Positions 21,079 to 31,455 are shown, counted from the first letter of the stretch. The stretch: DNA of 64,000 nucleotides from Lonsdalea britannica (GCF_002111595.1 NZ_LUTN01000009.1:1-64000); one strand, 5' to 3'. Notes: generated from the letters alone by a model not told the origin. Made by a program: numbers and translations.

Positions 21079-22158
21079 ATGTCGATATTCCTGGCCCGGC
21101 TTCGGGCTATTCCCGCCACGTTCACCTTCAGGCCGCTGCTGCCGGGCATACTCGCTATAGGCTTACTCACGCTGGCCGTTCTGTGGCTGGCTAATGTCCC
21201 CACGGTAATGCGTTGGGGGCTGGGCTCACTGACGTTGGCTATTCTGCTCGGCATGGTGCTGGGCAACACGATCTATCCGTGGGTGCAGGATGCGAGCGAC
21301 CCCGGCGTGCAGTGGGCAAAGCATCATCTGTTACGTCTTGGGATCGTGCTCTATGGATTCAAGCTCAGCTTCGTGCAGATTACCGCCATCGGCCCTCGCG
21401 GACTGATAATCGACGTCCTCACATTAACCTCTACGGTGCTCCTGGCCTGCTGGCTGGGCCGCCGCTGGTTCAAGCTGGATGAACAAACGGTATGGCTCAT
21501 CGGCGCAGGCAGCAGCATCTGCGGCGCGGCGGCGGTGCTGGCGACCGCGCCGGTGTTAAAAGCCTCTGCCGATAAAGTCGCCGTCGCGGTATCCACCGTG
21601 GTGATATTCGGCACGACGGCCATGTTTCTTTACCCCTGGATCTACGCACACCTCCAATACAGCCACGCCGCCCTGTTTACCGCGCAGACGTTCGGCGTCT
21701 ACCTCGGGTCGACGCTGCATGAGGTTGCGCAGGTGGTCGCGGCGGGTCATGCTATTAATAACGAAGCAGAAAGTATGGCGGTCATCGCCAAAATGCTGCG
21801 CGTGATGATGCTGGCGCCCTTCCTGTTCCTGCTCGGCCTGTGGCTAAAGCGGCAGCGTGCCACCGATGCCGGAGTGGGAGAAACCGCGCCGATGATGTTT
21901 CCCTGGTTCGCCCTCGTGTTTATCGTGGTGGCGGGGTTTAATTCGCTCGCTTTGCTACCTACTGACTGGGTTGACATGCTGGTCAAGCTGGACGGGGTGC
22001 TGCTGACAATGGCGATGGCCGCGCTAGGGATCGCCACTCGCGTTCAGATGCTCAGACAGGCGGGCTTCAAACCGGTATTGTTGGCCCTGCTGCTGTTTAT
22101 CTGGCTGATGATCGGCGGCGGCGCCATCAATCTGGGCGTGATGCATCTGTTTTCCTGA
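21079..22158 (+). CDS. yeiH: YeiH, UPF0324 membrane protein
   Basis: A 359-residue polytopic membrane protein of the UPF0324 (Cons_hypoth698) family, with about ten spans. Conserved features are LLRLGIVLYGFKLSF, the GAGSSICGAAAVLATAPVLKA segment and GSTLHEVAQVVAAG. It has been proposed to export sulfite or a similar oxyanion because YeiE-type regulators control it; this is not proven here. ATG 21079 is used because the upstream frame to 20962 overlaps the divergent yeiE start and has no family similarity. Confidence 0.9.
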   Translation: MSIFLARLRAIPATFTFRPLLPGILAIGLLTLAVLWLANVPTVMRWGLGSLTLAILLGMVLGNTIYPWVQDASDPGVQWAKHHLLRLGIVLYGFKLSFVQITAIGPRGLIIDVLTLTSTVLLACWLGRRWFKLDEQTVWLIGAGSSICGAAAVLATAPVLKASADKVAVAVSTVVIFGTTAMFLYPWIYAHLQYSHAALFTAQTFGVYLGSTLHEVAQVVAAGHAINNEAESMAVIAKMLRVMMLAPFLFLLGLWLKRQRATDAGVGETAPMMFPWFALVFIVVAGFNSLALLPTDWVDMLVKLDGVLLTMAMAALGIATRVQMLRQAGFKPVLLALLLFIWLMIGGGAINLGVMHLFS

Positions 22159-22271
22159 TTCGGACACGCCGGACTTGCCGTCCCCGGTGCCGATAATGTC
22201 ATAATGCGCTCGCCAGGCGACGCCCCGCGGTTTCCATCCCGTCGGGGCGTTCCGACATAAAGGAGAAAAGA

Positions 22272-23123
22272 ATGAAATACGTAGGTGCTCACGTCAGCGC
22301 AGCAGGCGGCGTTGATCAGGCCGTCATCCGCGCACACGAGATCGAAGCGACGGCATTTGCGCTGTTTACCAAAAACCAGCGCCAATGGCGTGCCGCGCCG
22401 CTAACCCCGGACGTGATCGACCGCTTCAAATCCGCCTGTGAGCAGTATCACTATTCGCCCGCGCAGATCCTGCCGCACGACAGCTATCTGATAAACCTGG
22501 GCCATCCGGTGGAAGAGGCGCTGGAAAAGTCCCGTGCCGCTTTCATTGACGAACTGAGCCGCTGTCAGGAACTGGGGCTGACGCTGCTGAACTTTCACCC
22601 CGGCAGCCATTTGCAGCAGATTGATGAAAGCCGCTGTCTCTCGCGCATCGCCGAGTCCATCAATCTGGCGCTGGATGCCACCGAAGGCGTCACGGCGGTG
22701 ATTGAGAATACAGCGGGACAAGGCAGCAACCTCGGTTTCCGCTTCGAGCATTTGGCCGAAATCATCGATCAGGTGGAAGACAAGAGCCGAGTCGGATTTT
22801 GCATTGATACCTGCCACGCCTTTGCCGGGGGTTATGACCTGCGGACCGAAGACGATTGCCAACGCACCTTTGAAGAACTGGAAAAGATTGTCGGCTTCCG
22901 TTATCTGCGCGGCATGCACCTCAACGATGCGAAAAGCGAATTTAATAGTCGTGTCGACCGCCATCATAGCTTGGGTGAAGGCAACATCGGCAAAACGGTG
23001 TTCAGCTACATCATGCGCGATCCCCGCTTCGACGGGATTCCTCTGATACTGGAAACGGTGAATCCCGATATCTGGCCGGACGAAATCGCGTGGCTGAAAT
23101 CTCAGCAACGCGTTGAAGGCTAA
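22272..23123 (+). CDS. nfo: Nfo, endonuclease IV
   Basis: A 283-residue AP endonuclease of base-excision repair with a TIM-barrel fold and three zinc ions. Metal ligands appear at the E. coli positions: His69 (LPHDSY), His109 (NFHPGSH), Glu145 (VIENTAGQG), Asp179 and His182 (CIDTCHAFA), then [15 protein letters not shown] and the C-terminal ETVN Glu. AAAGGAG lies just upstream of ATG 22272. In E. coli nfo belongs to the SoxRS regulon; no SoxS box was clear to me. Confidence 0.97.
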   Translation: MKYVGAHVSAAGGVDQAVIRAHEIEATAFALFTKNQRQWRAAPLTPDVIDRFKSACEQYHYSPAQILPHDSYLINLGHPVEEALEKSRAAFIDELSRCQELGLTLLNFHPGSHLQQIDESRCLSRIAESINLALDATEGVTAVIENTAGQGSNLGFRFEHLAEIIDQVEDKSRVGFCIDTCHAFAGGYDLRTEDDCQRTFEELEKIVGFRYLRGMHLNDAKSEFNSRVDRHHSLGEGNIGKTVFSYIMRDPRFDGIPLILETVNPDIWPDEIAWLKSQQRVEG

Positions 23124-23204
23124 AAAACCCCCTCACCGTCGCCGGATGATTCTCCCAGCGCCTGAATCCGTCACGCTGACGGGGAATGTCATTCACCTTC
23201 TCCC

Positions 23205-23235
23205 AATAAAAAACGCCAGTCCGAAGACTGGCGTT
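23205..23235 (-). terminator. Terminator of the fruBKA operon
   Basis: A 10-bp stem AACGCCAGTC / GACTGGCGTT (23212-23221 with 23226-23235) with a CGAA loop. On the minus strand it is followed by a T-rich tract, 36 bp after the fruA stop. It may also serve convergent nfo. Confidence 0.8.
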
Positions 23236-23270
23236 CATCATTAATACTCTTGTTAGCACTTAGGCATCGC

Positions 23271-24983
23271 TTAGAGATGTTCGCTCGGCACCGGAGCCGC
23301 CGCTGTCGGTTCCGGCCGTTTCAGCAGGGCATACAGCACGCCGCTGACTACCGTACCCGCGATGATCGCCAGCAGGTAACCGATAACCGGAGTGATCGCA
23401 CCCGGAATCAACAACACGAACAGACCGCCGTGCGGCGCCATCAGTTTAGCGCCGACCGCCATGGACAACGCGCCGGTCAATGCGCCACCGATAATGCAGC
23501 ACGGCAGGACGCGCATCGGGTCACGCGCCGCGTAAGGAATTGCGCCTTCTGAAATGAAGCACATCCCCAGCACCAGCGCAGCCTTGCCGCCTTCGCGTTC
23601 CGGCGGAGTGAATTTCTTACCGGCCAACAGCGTCGCCAGCCCCATCGCCAGCGGCGGCACCATCCCGCCGGCCATGACGGCCGCCATCGGTGCGTAAACC
23701 TGGCTGCTGAGCAACGTCGTCCCGAAGACGTAGGCCACCTTGTTCACCGGCCCGCCCATATCCGTACACATCATGCCGCCTAATACCGCGCCGAGAATCA
23801 CCGCGTTGGCCGTTCCCATTGACTGCAGCCAAGAGGTCAGCCCGGTCAGGATTTTGGCCACCGGCGTACCCACCACATAAATCATGATCAGACCGGTAAT
23901 CAGCGTCGCGATCAGCGGAATAATCAGTATGGGCTTCAGCGCGGTGAGGCTTTGCGGCAGCTTGACGTGATTATTGATGGCGCGAGCCAGATAACCTGCC
24001 AGGAAACCTGCGATGATCCCGCCGATAAATCCTGCGCCGGTACTCACCGCCAGCATCCCGCCGACCAGACCCGGCGTCAGGCCCGGGCGGTCCGCGATGG
24101 AAAAGGCGATATAACCGGCCAACACCGGCACCATCAGCGCGAAGGCGGAACCTCCCCCGATCTTCATCAGCGCCGCGGCCAGCGTCCCTTCCTGCTTGAA
24201 CGCCTCGATGCCGAACACGAACGAAAGCGCGATACACAGCCCTCCGGCCACCACCATCGGCAGCATGTAAGACACCCCGGTCAGCAGATGGCTGTATGGC
24301 CCGGTTCCGCCTTTTTTACCGCCGGAAGCTGGCGCGCTGGACTGCCCAGACGGCTGGTAAACGGTAGCCTCCGCCAGCGCTTTATCCAGCTCCTGCGCGG
24401 TTTTTTTCAGCGCCAGACCGGTTGAGGTGCGGTACATTTTCTTCCCAGCGAATTTGCTGAGGTCGACTTCGATATCGGCGGCGACGATCACCACATCCGC
24501 CTGTTCAACCTCTTCGGGCGTGATAGGGTTGCCCGCGCCGACAGAGCCGCGCGTTTCCACTTTGACCCACCAGCCGCGCTTCTTCGCTTCCGTTTCGATG
24601 GCTTCCGCCGCCATGAAGGTGTGAGCGACGCCGGTCGGGCATGCAGTGACGGCGACAACGCGAGTTAAGCCAGTCGACGCCGCGGAAGATGATGCTTTCG
24701 CCGCTGCCGCTGCGCTCGCCTGATAAGGCGTGGCTTCCGACTTGGCTTTTTCCAGCAACGCATCCGGCTGACTCAGCGCTTCGCCGACATCAGCGAAAAA
24801 CGCGTTTTTTCCGTTCAGCGTACTGTCTGCCTGTTGACCACCAAACACGATGACCAGCTCAGCCTCGGCAGGCTGCTCCGTCAGCGTGAGTCCCGCTTTC
24901 GGCGCTGCGGCGCCAAGCTGGTTTTGCACTAATCTGCTTTTGACTCTTCCTAACGATTTATCGAATATCAGCAGCGTTTTCAT
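23271..24983 (-). CDS. fruA: FruA, fructose PTS enzyme IIB'BC
   Basis: A 570-residue phosphotransferase component that imports fructose as fructose-1-phosphate. It has an N-terminal IIB'-like domain (1 to about 85), an Ala/Ser-rich linker, a IIB domain with phosphorylated Cys115 in TACPTGVAHTFMAAEA, and a C-terminal IIC membrane domain from about residue 235 (PMVVAGGLCIALSFVFGIEAF; GGMMCTDMGGPVNKVAYVFG). It is the last gene of fruBKA, 16 bp after fruK. Slightly longer than E. coli FruA (563) because of the linker. Confidence 0.96.
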   Translation of the reverse strand: MKTLLIFDKSLGRVKSRLVQNQLGAAAPKAGLTLTEQPAEAELVIVFGGQQADSTLNGKNAFFADVGEALSQPDALLEKAKSEATPYQASAAAAAKASSSAASTGLTRVVAVTACPTGVAHTFMAAEAIETEAKKRGWWVKVETRGSVGAGNPITPEEVEQADVVIVAADIEVDLSKFAGKKMYRTSTGLALKKTAQELDKALAEATVYQPSGQSSAPASGGKKGGTGPYSHLLTGVSYMLPMVVAGGLCIALSFVFGIEAFKQEGTLAAALMKIGGGSAFALMVPVLAGYIAFSIADRPGLTPGLVGGMLAVSTGAGFIGGIIAGFLAGYLARAINNHVKLPQSLTALKPILIIPLIATLITGLIMIYVVGTPVAKILTGLTSWLQSMGTANAVILGAVLGGMMCTDMGGPVNKVAYVFGTTLLSSQVYAPMAAVMAGGMVPPLAMGLATLLAGKKFTPPEREGGKAALVLGMCFISEGAIPYAARDPMRVLPCCIIGGALTGALSMAVGAKLMAPHGGLFVLLIPGAITPVIGYLLAIIAGTVVSGVLYALLKRPEPTAAAPVPSEHL

Positions 24984-24999
24984 TGTGCTTCTCCTGCTG

Positions 25000-25938
25000 T
25001 TAATTGAAAGGTTTCAAATCAACGCGGGCCATCATCGCAGCAAGCTGCGGCCGGTCCGTTACGCCAACGTTGCTCTGGCTGACCGCCAGTGCCGCCACCG
25101 CCGTCGCCAGACGCAGCGTATGCTCGCTGGATTCGCGCATCAGAAGGCCATAAATCAGGCCGCCGACCATGGAGTCGCCCGCGCCGACGGTGCTGATCAC
25201 ATCGCAGGCCGGCGGCTTGGCCAGCCAGGCGCCGGAAGCGTTGACCCACAGCGCGCCTTCCGCGCCCAGAGAAATGACGACGTGAGCAATCCCCTGTTCA
25301 CGCAGCGCGTGCGCGGCATCAACGACGTCCTCCAGCGTCGGCAACTTGCGGCCCGCCCAGATTTCAAGCTCGCGACGGTTAGGTTTGACCAACCACGGAG
25401 ATGCTTTCAGACCGGCAACCAGCGCTTCGCGGCTGCTGTCGAAAATAATGCACGGACATTGGCTGCGCAGGCGAGTCATCCAGTCGGTGAAAGCGTCGGG
25501 GTCGACGCCAGCCGGCAGGCTACCGCTGACCGCCACCATGTCGAACTGGCCCAGCCAGCTCAGCGAATCATTCACGAAGCGTTGCCAATCCTGCGGCGTC
25601 ACTTCAAAGCCCGAGAAGTTCAGGTCGGTCACATCACCGTCCTGCTCCGTCAGCTTGACGTTGATACGCGTGCGGCCGTTGACGACCTGAAAACGGTTGG
25701 CGATCCCCAGCTCGCTGAACAGCTGCTGAAATCCATCCTGGTTATCTTTCCCCAGGAATCCGCCTACCGTCACATCAATGCCCAAGTCTTTCAGAACCTT
25801 GGCGACGTTAATCCCTTTACCCGCCGCGTGCAGCCCTGCGGTTTGGACCAAGTTGACTTCCCCACGTTCGACCTGCGGGCAGTATCCCACTAAATCGTAA
25901 GCCGGATTCAGCGTAATGGTCGCGACTCTCCTGCTCAT
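25000..25938 (-). CDS. fruK: FruK, 1-phosphofructokinase
   Basis: A 312-residue PfkB-family kinase converting fructose-1-phosphate to fructose-1,6-bisphosphate. Signature segments are [23 protein letters not shown] (substrate site) and the C-terminal [12 protein letters not shown], in which Asp255 is the catalytic base. Its start overlaps the fruB stop by 4 nt (ATGA), so translation is probably coupled. Confidence 0.96.
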   Translation of the reverse strand: MSRRVATITLNPAYDLVGYCPQVERGEVNLVQTAGLHAAGKGINVAKVLKDLGIDVTVGGFLGKDNQDGFQQLFSELGIANRFQVVNGRTRINVKLTEQDGDVTDLNFSGFEVTPQDWQRFVNDSLSWLGQFDMVAVSGSLPAGVDPDAFTDWMTRLRSQCPCIIFDSSREALVAGLKASPWLVKPNRRELEIWAGRKLPTLEDVVDAAHALREQGIAHVVISLGAEGALWVNASGAWLAKPPACDVISTVGAGDSMVGGLIYGLLMRESSEHTLRLATAVAALAVSQSNVGVTDRPQLAAMMARVDLKPFN

Positions 25939-27065
25939 GCTCCCTCCCCTAATCCGGATGCAATAGCTTCACCAATGGCTTTCAGCGCGGCTTCAGCGTC
26001 GCTGCCATTGGCCGTAAAACGTAGACGATGGCCGGACTTCACGCCCAGCGCCACCACTTTCATCAGGCTGCGGCCGTTAGCCGGTTTGCCCGTTCCGTCG
26101 AGGTTGGCGACGGTGATTTCACTCGTAAACTGTTTGACGACGTTGACTAGCATGGCGCCGGGACGTGCATGCAGACCGTGTTCGTTACGAATAACGAACT
26201 CCGCCACCAGCGCGTTGCTTTCTTCCGCGGCTTCGCTGGACAACAGAGTCAGCAGCGTTGGCGCATCGGCGCTGAGAAGGCTGTCGGATTTCCCCGCACT
26301 CAGCAGCTTGCTCAGGTAATCAATCGGCGCATTAACCTGATCGTCGACGGCAGAAACCGTTAGCAGCATCGCCACTTTTTCGTCATCGGAAACAAAAGGC
26401 TCCAGCGGACGGCTGACCGCCAGCGCGCTAATCAGGTTGCCTTCCTGACTGTCGCTGATCCAAATACCGTGGCCCAAATGCAGCGGCTTGCTGGCCACCA
26501 CATCGCTGACGAAGCGAGCGTCGACGGCGCCAATCTGCTGCAGTTTGCCCGCGTTCAGCGCCTGCAGCGTGATCAGGTTATCCGTCGCCACGTTCAGGGA
26601 AATCAGCGAGGCGTCGAAGCGAAACTCCGCGGCCTGTTGTTCGCCCATCAGCAAACTGCGCAACTCTTCCGTCGACGTGGTTGTCGCCAAACGTTCGGCT
26701 ACGCTGTCATCGCTTAACACATGCGTCAGCTGACGCAGCAGCGCCAGATGTTCGTCAGAACGTGCCGCGATCCCCAAAACCACATAGGCGGTTTGGTTGT
26801 CTCCCCAGGCGATCCCTTTAGGAAACTGAAACACCTGAATGCCCGTTTTGCGGACCAGATCGCGTGTATCCGTCGTTCCATGTGGTATGGCGATACCGTT
26901 TCCCAGATAAGTAGAGGTTTGCAGTTCACGCTGTAGCATTCCTTCAACATACCCTTCGCTGACGCAACCGGCTTCAGTCAACGCGGCGGCCACTTGTCTG
27001 ATGGCCTCCTGCTTGTCGCCGGCGGTCGCCCCTATATGAATATCTTGCTGTGACAACTGGAACAT
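25935..27065 (-). CDS. fruB: FruB, fructose PTS EIIA-HPr-like diphosphoryl transfer protein
   Basis: A 376-residue cytoplasmic phosphocarrier for FruA. The N-terminal EIIA domain has active His62 in GIAIPHGT, a middle domain links, and the C-terminal HPr-like domain has His299 in [10 protein letters not shown] followed by the SLMKVVALG region. It is the first gene of fruBKA. The upstream region carries several Cra (FruR) sites, so repression relieved by fructose-1-phosphate is expected. Confidence 0.96.
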   Translation of the reverse strand: MFQLSQQDIHIGATAGDKQEAIRQVAAALTEAGCVSEGYVEGMLQRELQTSTYLGNGIAIPHGTTDTRDLVRKTGIQVFQFPKGIAWGDNQTAYVVLGIAARSDEHLALLRQLTHVLSDDSVAERLATTTSTEELRSLLMGEQQAAEFRFDASLISLNVATDNLITLQALNAGKLQQIGAVDARFVSDVVASKPLHLGHGIWISDSQEGNLISALAVSRPLEPFVSDDEKVAMLLTVSAVDDQVNAPIDYLSKLLSAGKSDSLLSADAPTLLTLLSSEAAEESNALVAEFVIRNEHGLHARPGAMLVNVVKQFTSEITVANLDGTGKPANGRSLMKVVALGVKSGHRLRFTANGSDAEAALKAIGEAIASGLGEGA

Positions 27066-27088
27066 AGCTCTTCTCTCCTGCCAAACTT

Positions 27089-27100
27089 GAATCGTTTCAG
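27089..27100. promoter_or_regulatory. Cra (FruR) operator proximal to fruB
   Basis: TGAATCGTTTCA matches the Cra consensus TGAAWCGNTTCA-type palindrome and lies 24 bp upstream of the fruB start, in a position to repress the operon. Confidence 0.75.
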
Positions 27101-27155
27101 CTTTTATGGGAAAAAAATGGCCGAGTGATCAAAATCGTTTCATAAAACACGCAAC

Positions 27156-27167
27156 TGAAACGTTTCA
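27156..27167. promoter_or_regulatory. Second Cra (FruR) operator upstream of fruB
   Basis: TGAAACGTTTCA is a perfect 12-bp palindrome and a near-ideal Cra site, about 67 bp from the first. A weaker half-site-like match (AAAATCGTTTCA, 27131-27142) lies between them. Confidence 0.75.
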
Positions 27168-27314
27168 AAAATACTGCGTCTTTCCCAATATCTATGCAAG
27201 CATTGTCCATAAAACTCAGTGTGATTCTTAGAGGTCACGCACATTTTCGCATCAACAAGGTTATAGTTCAGATTCAGCGCGATGCCAGCTGAAAGCGTGC
27301 TGAAGAAAAAGGAA

Positions 27315-27326
27315 TGAAACGGTTTC
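27315..27326. promoter_or_regulatory. Cra-like site in front of setB
   Basis: TGAAACGGTTTC fits the Cra pattern except for the last position. It lies 65 bp upstream of the setB start and about 150 bp from the fruB-proximal sites, suggesting shared control of the divergent genes. Confidence 0.55.
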
Positions 27327-27390
27327 CCCTTTCACATCCCGCAGGCGTAGAATACGCCGCTCTGTTTATTTTTCACTCTGCCAGACCATC

Positions 27391-28572
27391 ATGCATACAT
27401 CCGCCAGTACGCCGCGAAGACTACCCGACATCACCGCGTCAGCTTTTTTGCTTATCGCGTTTCTCTCCGGTATCGCCGGAGCCTTACAGCTCCCGACGTT
27501 GAGTCTGTTCCTCTCCACGGAAGTCCATGCACGTCCGGTGCTGGTGGGACTGTTCTATACCGGCAATGCGGTTATCGGCATTGTCGTCAGCCAACTGCTG
27601 GCCAGTTACTCCGACAATCGCGGCGACCGCAAACGGCTGATCGTGGCCTGCTGCCTGTTTGGCGCGCTGGCTTGCCTGCTGTTCGCCTGGAATAGGAACT
27701 ATGCGGTACTGCTGTTGGTGGGCGTATTGCTCTCCAGCTTCGGGTCCACAGCTAACCCCCAACTGTTCGCGCTGGCGCGTGAATACGCCGACCGTTCCGG
27801 GCGCGAGGCCGCGATGTTCAGCTCCGTGATGCGCGCGCAGATTTCATTGTCCTGGGTCGTTGGGCCGCCCATCGCCTTTGCGTTAGCGCTGGGATTGGGT
27901 TTCCCGGCGATGTACATGGCCGCCACCGGCGTGTTCTTGCTGTGCGGTCTGCTGGTTGGGCTGCTGTTGCCGTCGATGCCAAAGCATCCCCGGGTGAAAA
28001 CCGCCGAAACAGTGGCTTCGCCGCGCCGTAATCGTCGCGACACGCTGCTGCTCTGCGCCGCCTGTACGCTGATGTGGACCTGTAACGGCATCTACCTCAT
28101 CAATATGCCGCTTTATCTAGTGCAAGAGCTGAAGCTGGAAGAAAAGCTGGCGGGCGTGATGATGGGCACGGCGGCCGGACTGGAGATTCCAGCGATGCTG
28201 ATTTCGGGTTATCTCGCCCGACGTCTTGGCAAGCGCTACTTGATGCGGCTGGCTATCGCCGCCGGACTGCTGTTCTATCTCGGATTGTGTCTGCTGGACT
28301 CCGCGTGGGCGTTGCTAGCCTTGCAACTGCTGAACGCCGTATTTATCGGTATTCTGGCTGGCATAGGTATGCTGTATTTTCAGGATCTGATGCCGGGTCA
28401 GGCGGGCGCGGCCACGACGCTCTTTTCGAATACATCTCGCGTTGGTTGGATTATTTCCGGCTCGCTGGGCGGACTCGTAGCGGAGGTCTGGAGCTATCAT
28501 GCGGGATTCATCTTTGCGCTCGGCCTGAGTCTGGCGGCAGGCTACTGCATGTGGCGCATTAAAGATGCCTGA
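27391..28572 (+). CDS. setB: SetB, MFS sugar efflux transporter
   Basis: A 393-residue sugar-efflux-transporter family protein with 12 spans. Features are FLSGIAGALQLPTLSLFLSTEV, GLFYTGNAVIGIVVSQLLAS, SDNRGDRKRLI and SRVGWIISGSLGGL. SetB of E. coli exports lactose and glucose analogues and interacts with the chromosome-segregation factor ParC. It is divergent from fruB as in E. coli. A Cra-like site in its promoter region would tie it to carbon flux. Confidence 0.92.
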   Translation: MHTSASTPRRLPDITASAFLLIAFLSGIAGALQLPTLSLFLSTEVHARPVLVGLFYTGNAVIGIVVSQLLASYSDNRGDRKRLIVACCLFGALACLLFAWNRNYAVLLLVGVLLSSFGSTANPQLFALAREYADRSGREAAMFSSVMRAQISLSWVVGPPIAFALALGLGFPAMYMAATGVFLLCGLLVGLLLPSMPKHPRVKTAETVASPRRNRRDTLLLCAACTLMWTCNGIYLINMPLYLVQELKLEEKLAGVMMGTAAGLEIPAMLISGYLARRLGKRYLMRLAIAAGLLFYLGLCLLDSAWALLALQLLNAVFIGILAGIGMLYFQDLMPGQAGAATTLFSNTSRVGWIISGSLGGLVAEVWSYHAGFIFALGLSLAAGYCMWRIKDA

Positions 28573-28586
28573 TTTATGACACCCTT

Positions 28587-28841
28587 TCAGGGCGCGGTCT
28601 CATTCTCCAGCTGAATCAGGTAGATAAGTGCCTCATCACGGTGTTGACCGCACATATCTCGCTGAGGCTGTAGGCTTGCACACACGGCAGGCCGTAACGG
28701 CGAATGGAAAATGCCGCAGCGCATTCGCTCGTCCAAGTGGATACACGGCGTATTGGCGGGTTTTCCCTCAGGCATGCCGGGAATCGGACTCGATATAGAA
28801 GGTGCAATGCAGCAAGCGCCGCAGTCGGGACGACAGTCCAT
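28587..28841 (-). CDS. yeiW: YeiW/YkgJ-type cysteine-cluster protein
   Basis: An 84-residue protein with CRPDCGACC near the N-terminus and further cysteines ([22 protein letters not shown]), the pattern of the YkgJ family, proposed to bind zinc or an iron-sulfur cluster. It ends 14 bp from the convergent setB stop, the position of yeiW in E. coli. Start at ATG 28841; ATG 28844 directly before it is equivalent. Its function is unknown. Confidence 0.82.
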   Translation of the reverse strand: MDCRPDCGACCIAPSISSPIPGMPEGKPANTPCIHLDERMRCGIFHSPLRPAVCASLQPQRDMCGQHRDEALIYLIQLENETAP

Positions 28842-29028
28842 CACGAAGTTCCTGTGGGCGATGAGGTGCGGGATGACAAAGGCGGACCATATCAGCCCTC
28901 ATCGGCAAAGACTACCGCTTTTCCGCGCGTTGACGCCGCCTGACGTAAATCCTGCTTGCCTGAATCCGGCCGCGCGAGTAACTTGTCGCCACAAAAATTT
29001 ATCTCACCCTTCACAAGGTACGTCTTCC

Positions 29029-29601
29029 ATGGCAAGAGCTAACGAAATCAAACGCGGTATGGCCGTCAACTACAACGGCAAGCTGCTGCTGGTCAAAGAT
29101 ATCGATATTCAGAGTCCGAGCGCCCGTGGCGCCAGCACGCTGTACAAAATGCGTTTTTCCGATGTGCGTACCGGACTTAAAGTCGAAGAGCGCTTTAAAG
29201 GCGATGATATCCTCGACACCATCACCCTTTCTCGCCGTCAGGTGACCTTCTCTTATATCGATGGCGACGAATATGTCTTTATGGATGATGAGGACTACAC
29301 GCCGTACAACTTCAAAAAAGAGCAGATCGAAGATGAGCTGCTGTTTATTCCTGAAGGCGGCATGCCGGGTATTCAGGTTCTGACGATGGATGGGCAGATT
29401 CTGGCGCTGGAACTGCCTCAGACGGTCGATCTGGAAATTGTCGACACCGCGCCCGGCATCAAAGGCGCTTCTGCCAGCGCACGCAACAAACCCGCCACGC
29501 TGAACACCGGTCTGGTGATTCAGGTGCCGGAATACCTCAGCGCCGGTGAAAAAATTCGTATCCATATCCCGGAGCGCCGTTATATGGGCCGCGCCGAATA
29601 A
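29029..29601 (+). CDS. efpL: EfpL (YeiP), elongation factor P-like protein
   Basis: A 190-residue three-domain EF-P paralogue that helps ribosomes through difficult proline motifs. The acceptor loop is SPSARGAST with Arg33 at the tip in place of the Lys of EF-P, typical of EfpL. ATG 29029 follows AAGGTA at a good distance; an upstream in-frame start at 28711 would add about 106 unrelated residues and overlap antisense yeiW. It is followed 62 bp later by yeiR. Confidence 0.95.
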   Translation: MARANEIKRGMAVNYNGKLLLVKDIDIQSPSARGASTLYKMRFSDVRTGLKVEERFKGDDILDTITLSRRQVTFSYIDGDEYVFMDDEDYTPYNFKKEQIEDELLFIPEGGMPGIQVLTMDGQILALELPQTVDLEIVDTAPGIKGASASARNKPATLNTGLVIQVPEYLSAGEKIRIHIPERRYMGRAE

Positions 29602-29662
29602 CACGCGTCGTCTCGACGTCCGGGGTATGCCGGGCGTCTTGTTTCACTGATTTCTGCGGGAG

Positions 29663-30658
29663 ATGCCTGTGTTAACCCAAGTCAATGTGATTACCGGTTT
29701 CCTCGGCAGCGGCAAAACCACCACTCTGCTTCACCTGTTGTCTCAGAAACCGGCAGATGAAGTCTGGGCCGTGCTGGTCAACGAATTCGGCGAGATCGGT
29801 ATCGACGGCGCGTTTCTGGCCGACCGCGGGGCCGTGCTGAAAGAGATCCCCGGCGGCTGTCTGTGTTGCGTCAACGGTTTACCGATGCAGGTCGGGCTGA
29901 ACATGCTGCTTCAGCAGAAAAAACCGCATCGTCTGCTGATCGAACCTACTGGACTCGGGCACCCTAAACAAATTCTGTCGTTGCTGCGTTCCGCGACCTA
30001 TGAACCCTGGCTGACCGTGCAGGCAACGCTGTGCGTATTGGATGCGCGTCAGCTGGCGGAGCCGCGCTATACGGAAAACGAAAACTTTCGCGACCAGCTG
30101 GCGGCGGCGGATGTGATCATCGCCAACAAACAGGATACCTACGATGATGACGATCGCGCCGCGTTAAGTCGCTGGTATGACGACGCTGGACAAGCGCGCA
30201 GGCTCATCTCTGTAAGTCAGGGCCACATCGATGCCGCGCTGTTGTCGCTGCCGGGAGAACGTGGCGCCGACTTGCCGTCTGCCCGTCACCATCATCATGA
30301 TGAACCGCCGCGTCACGGACTGGCGGCACTCAGTCTGGACGGACAGACCACCTGGAGACGTGCGCTCAATCACGGACAGGGATATCATTCCTGTGGCTGG
30401 ATATTCGATGCGGGGTCGGTGTTTGACACGCCGAGGCTGCTGGACTGGGTACGTTTGTCGCCCGTGAGCCGTATTAAAGGGGTACTGCGTATTCCGGAAG
30501 GGACGCTGGTGGTCAACCGTCAGGGGAATGATCTTCATATCGAAACGCGTTCCGCACCGCCGCCGGATAGTCGTATAGAGATTATCAACGAGACCGAAGC
30601 AGAGTGGAATTCGCTACAGCGCACACTGTTACAAGCCCGTTTAACCACCATGCAGTAA
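29663..30658 (+). CDS. yeiR: YeiR, COG0523 G3E-family zinc-binding GTPase
   Basis: A 331-residue metallochaperone-type GTPase. Walker A is GFLGSGKT (12-19), the metal-binding GGCLCCV has Cys66, Cys68 and Cys69, and the guanine-specificity motif is NKQD (155-158). A His patch (HHHH, 209-212) marks the end of the GTPase domain; a CobW C-terminal domain follows. YeiR of E. coli binds zinc and aids growth under zinc limitation. No Zur box was evident to me. Confidence 0.93.
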   Translation: MPVLTQVNVITGFLGSGKTTTLLHLLSQKPADEVWAVLVNEFGEIGIDGAFLADRGAVLKEIPGGCLCCVNGLPMQVGLNMLLQQKKPHRLLIEPTGLGHPKQILSLLRSATYEPWLTVQATLCVLDARQLAEPRYTENENFRDQLAAADVIIANKQDTYDDDDRAALSRWYDDAGQARRLISVSQGHIDAALLSLPGERGADLPSARHHHHDEPPRHGLAALSLDGQTTWRRALNHGQGYHSCGWIFDAGSVFDTPRLLDWVRLSPVSRIKGVLRIPEGTLVVNRQGNDLHIETRSAPPPDSRIEIINETEAEWNSLQRTLLQARLTTMQ

Positions 30659-30693
30659 TTTATTTTTAATTCTTAAGTTAATGAGCAGTTCCT

Positions 30694-31410
30694 ATGTCTA
30701 AACGAAATATTCCTATGATCCTCTTATTCAACGCGATCGGCATTGCGTTGTTTCTTTCCTGGTATTTACCGGCCAATCACGGCTTCTGGTTTGCCATTGA
30801 TGAATCTATTTTCTTTTATTTTAATCAGCACCTGTCAACCAACCATGCATTCCTCATGCTGGTAGCGATGACCAACAACCGCGCATTTGACGGCTGCTCG
30901 CTGCTGGCGATGGGCGCGCTCTATCTGAGCTTTTATTTCAAAGCCGCGCCTGTCGAGCGCCGTCGCCTGCTGATCCTGGGGATCGTCATGCTGATTACCG
31001 CCGTGGGGCTGAACCAGCTCGGCCATTTGCTGCCGGTGCAACATGCCAGCCCTTCGCTGTTCTTTGAAAACATCAACCGCGTCGGCGAACTGACCGGCAT
31101 CCCGACCAAAGACGCCTCTCGCGACAGTTTCCCGGGCGACCACGGCATGATGCTGATGATCTTCACCGCCTTTATGCTGCGCTATTTCGGCGTAAAAGCC
31201 TTTTTGATCGGCGTACTAATTACCGTCGTCTTTTCGCTGCCGCGAGTCATGATTGGCGCGCACTGGTTTACGGATATTGCCGTCGGCTCGCTGTCCGTCG
31301 TTCTGGTGGGATTAAGCTGGTGGCTGATGACGCCAGCCAGCGATGCCCTGCTCAATGCTCTGAACCGCCGAATTCCCGGTAAATATCGTCCGACCGACGC
31401 CTCGCACTAA
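30694..31410 (+). CDS. lpxT: LpxT (YeiU), Kdo2-lipid A phosphotransferase
   Basis: A 238-residue inner-membrane PAP2-family enzyme that transfers phosphate from undecaprenyl pyrophosphate to lipid A, making the 1-diphosphate. The three phosphatase motifs are visible as KDASRDSFPGDH and RVMIGAHWFTDI, with five to six membrane spans. It lies between yeiR and mepS as in E. coli. A terminator follows 8 bp after its stop. Confidence 0.93.
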   Translation: MSKRNIPMILLFNAIGIALFLSWYLPANHGFWFAIDESIFFYFNQHLSTNHAFLMLVAMTNNRAFDGCSLLAMGALYLSFYFKAAPVERRRLLILGIVMLITAVGLNQLGHLLPVQHASPSLFFENINRVGELTGIPTKDASRDSFPGDHGMMLMIFTAFMLRYFGVKAFLIGVLITVVFSLPRVMIGAHWFTDIAVGSLSVVLVGLSWWLMTPASDALLNALNRRIPGKYRPTDASH

Positions 31411-31417
31411 TGTTTCA

Positions 31418-31455
31418 CCGCAGCCAGATATTCTCTCTTTTGGCTGCGGTTCTCC
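31418..31455 (+). terminator. Rho-independent terminator after lpxT
   Basis: A 9-bp stem CCGCAGCCA / TGGCTGCGG (31418-31426 with 31441-31449) is followed by a T/C-rich tract. Confidence 0.7.

Noticed and set aside
24850..25893. 347-codon frame antisense to fruK and the fruA start
   Set aside because: fruK is complete with catalytic Asp255; the antisense product has no recognisable motif.
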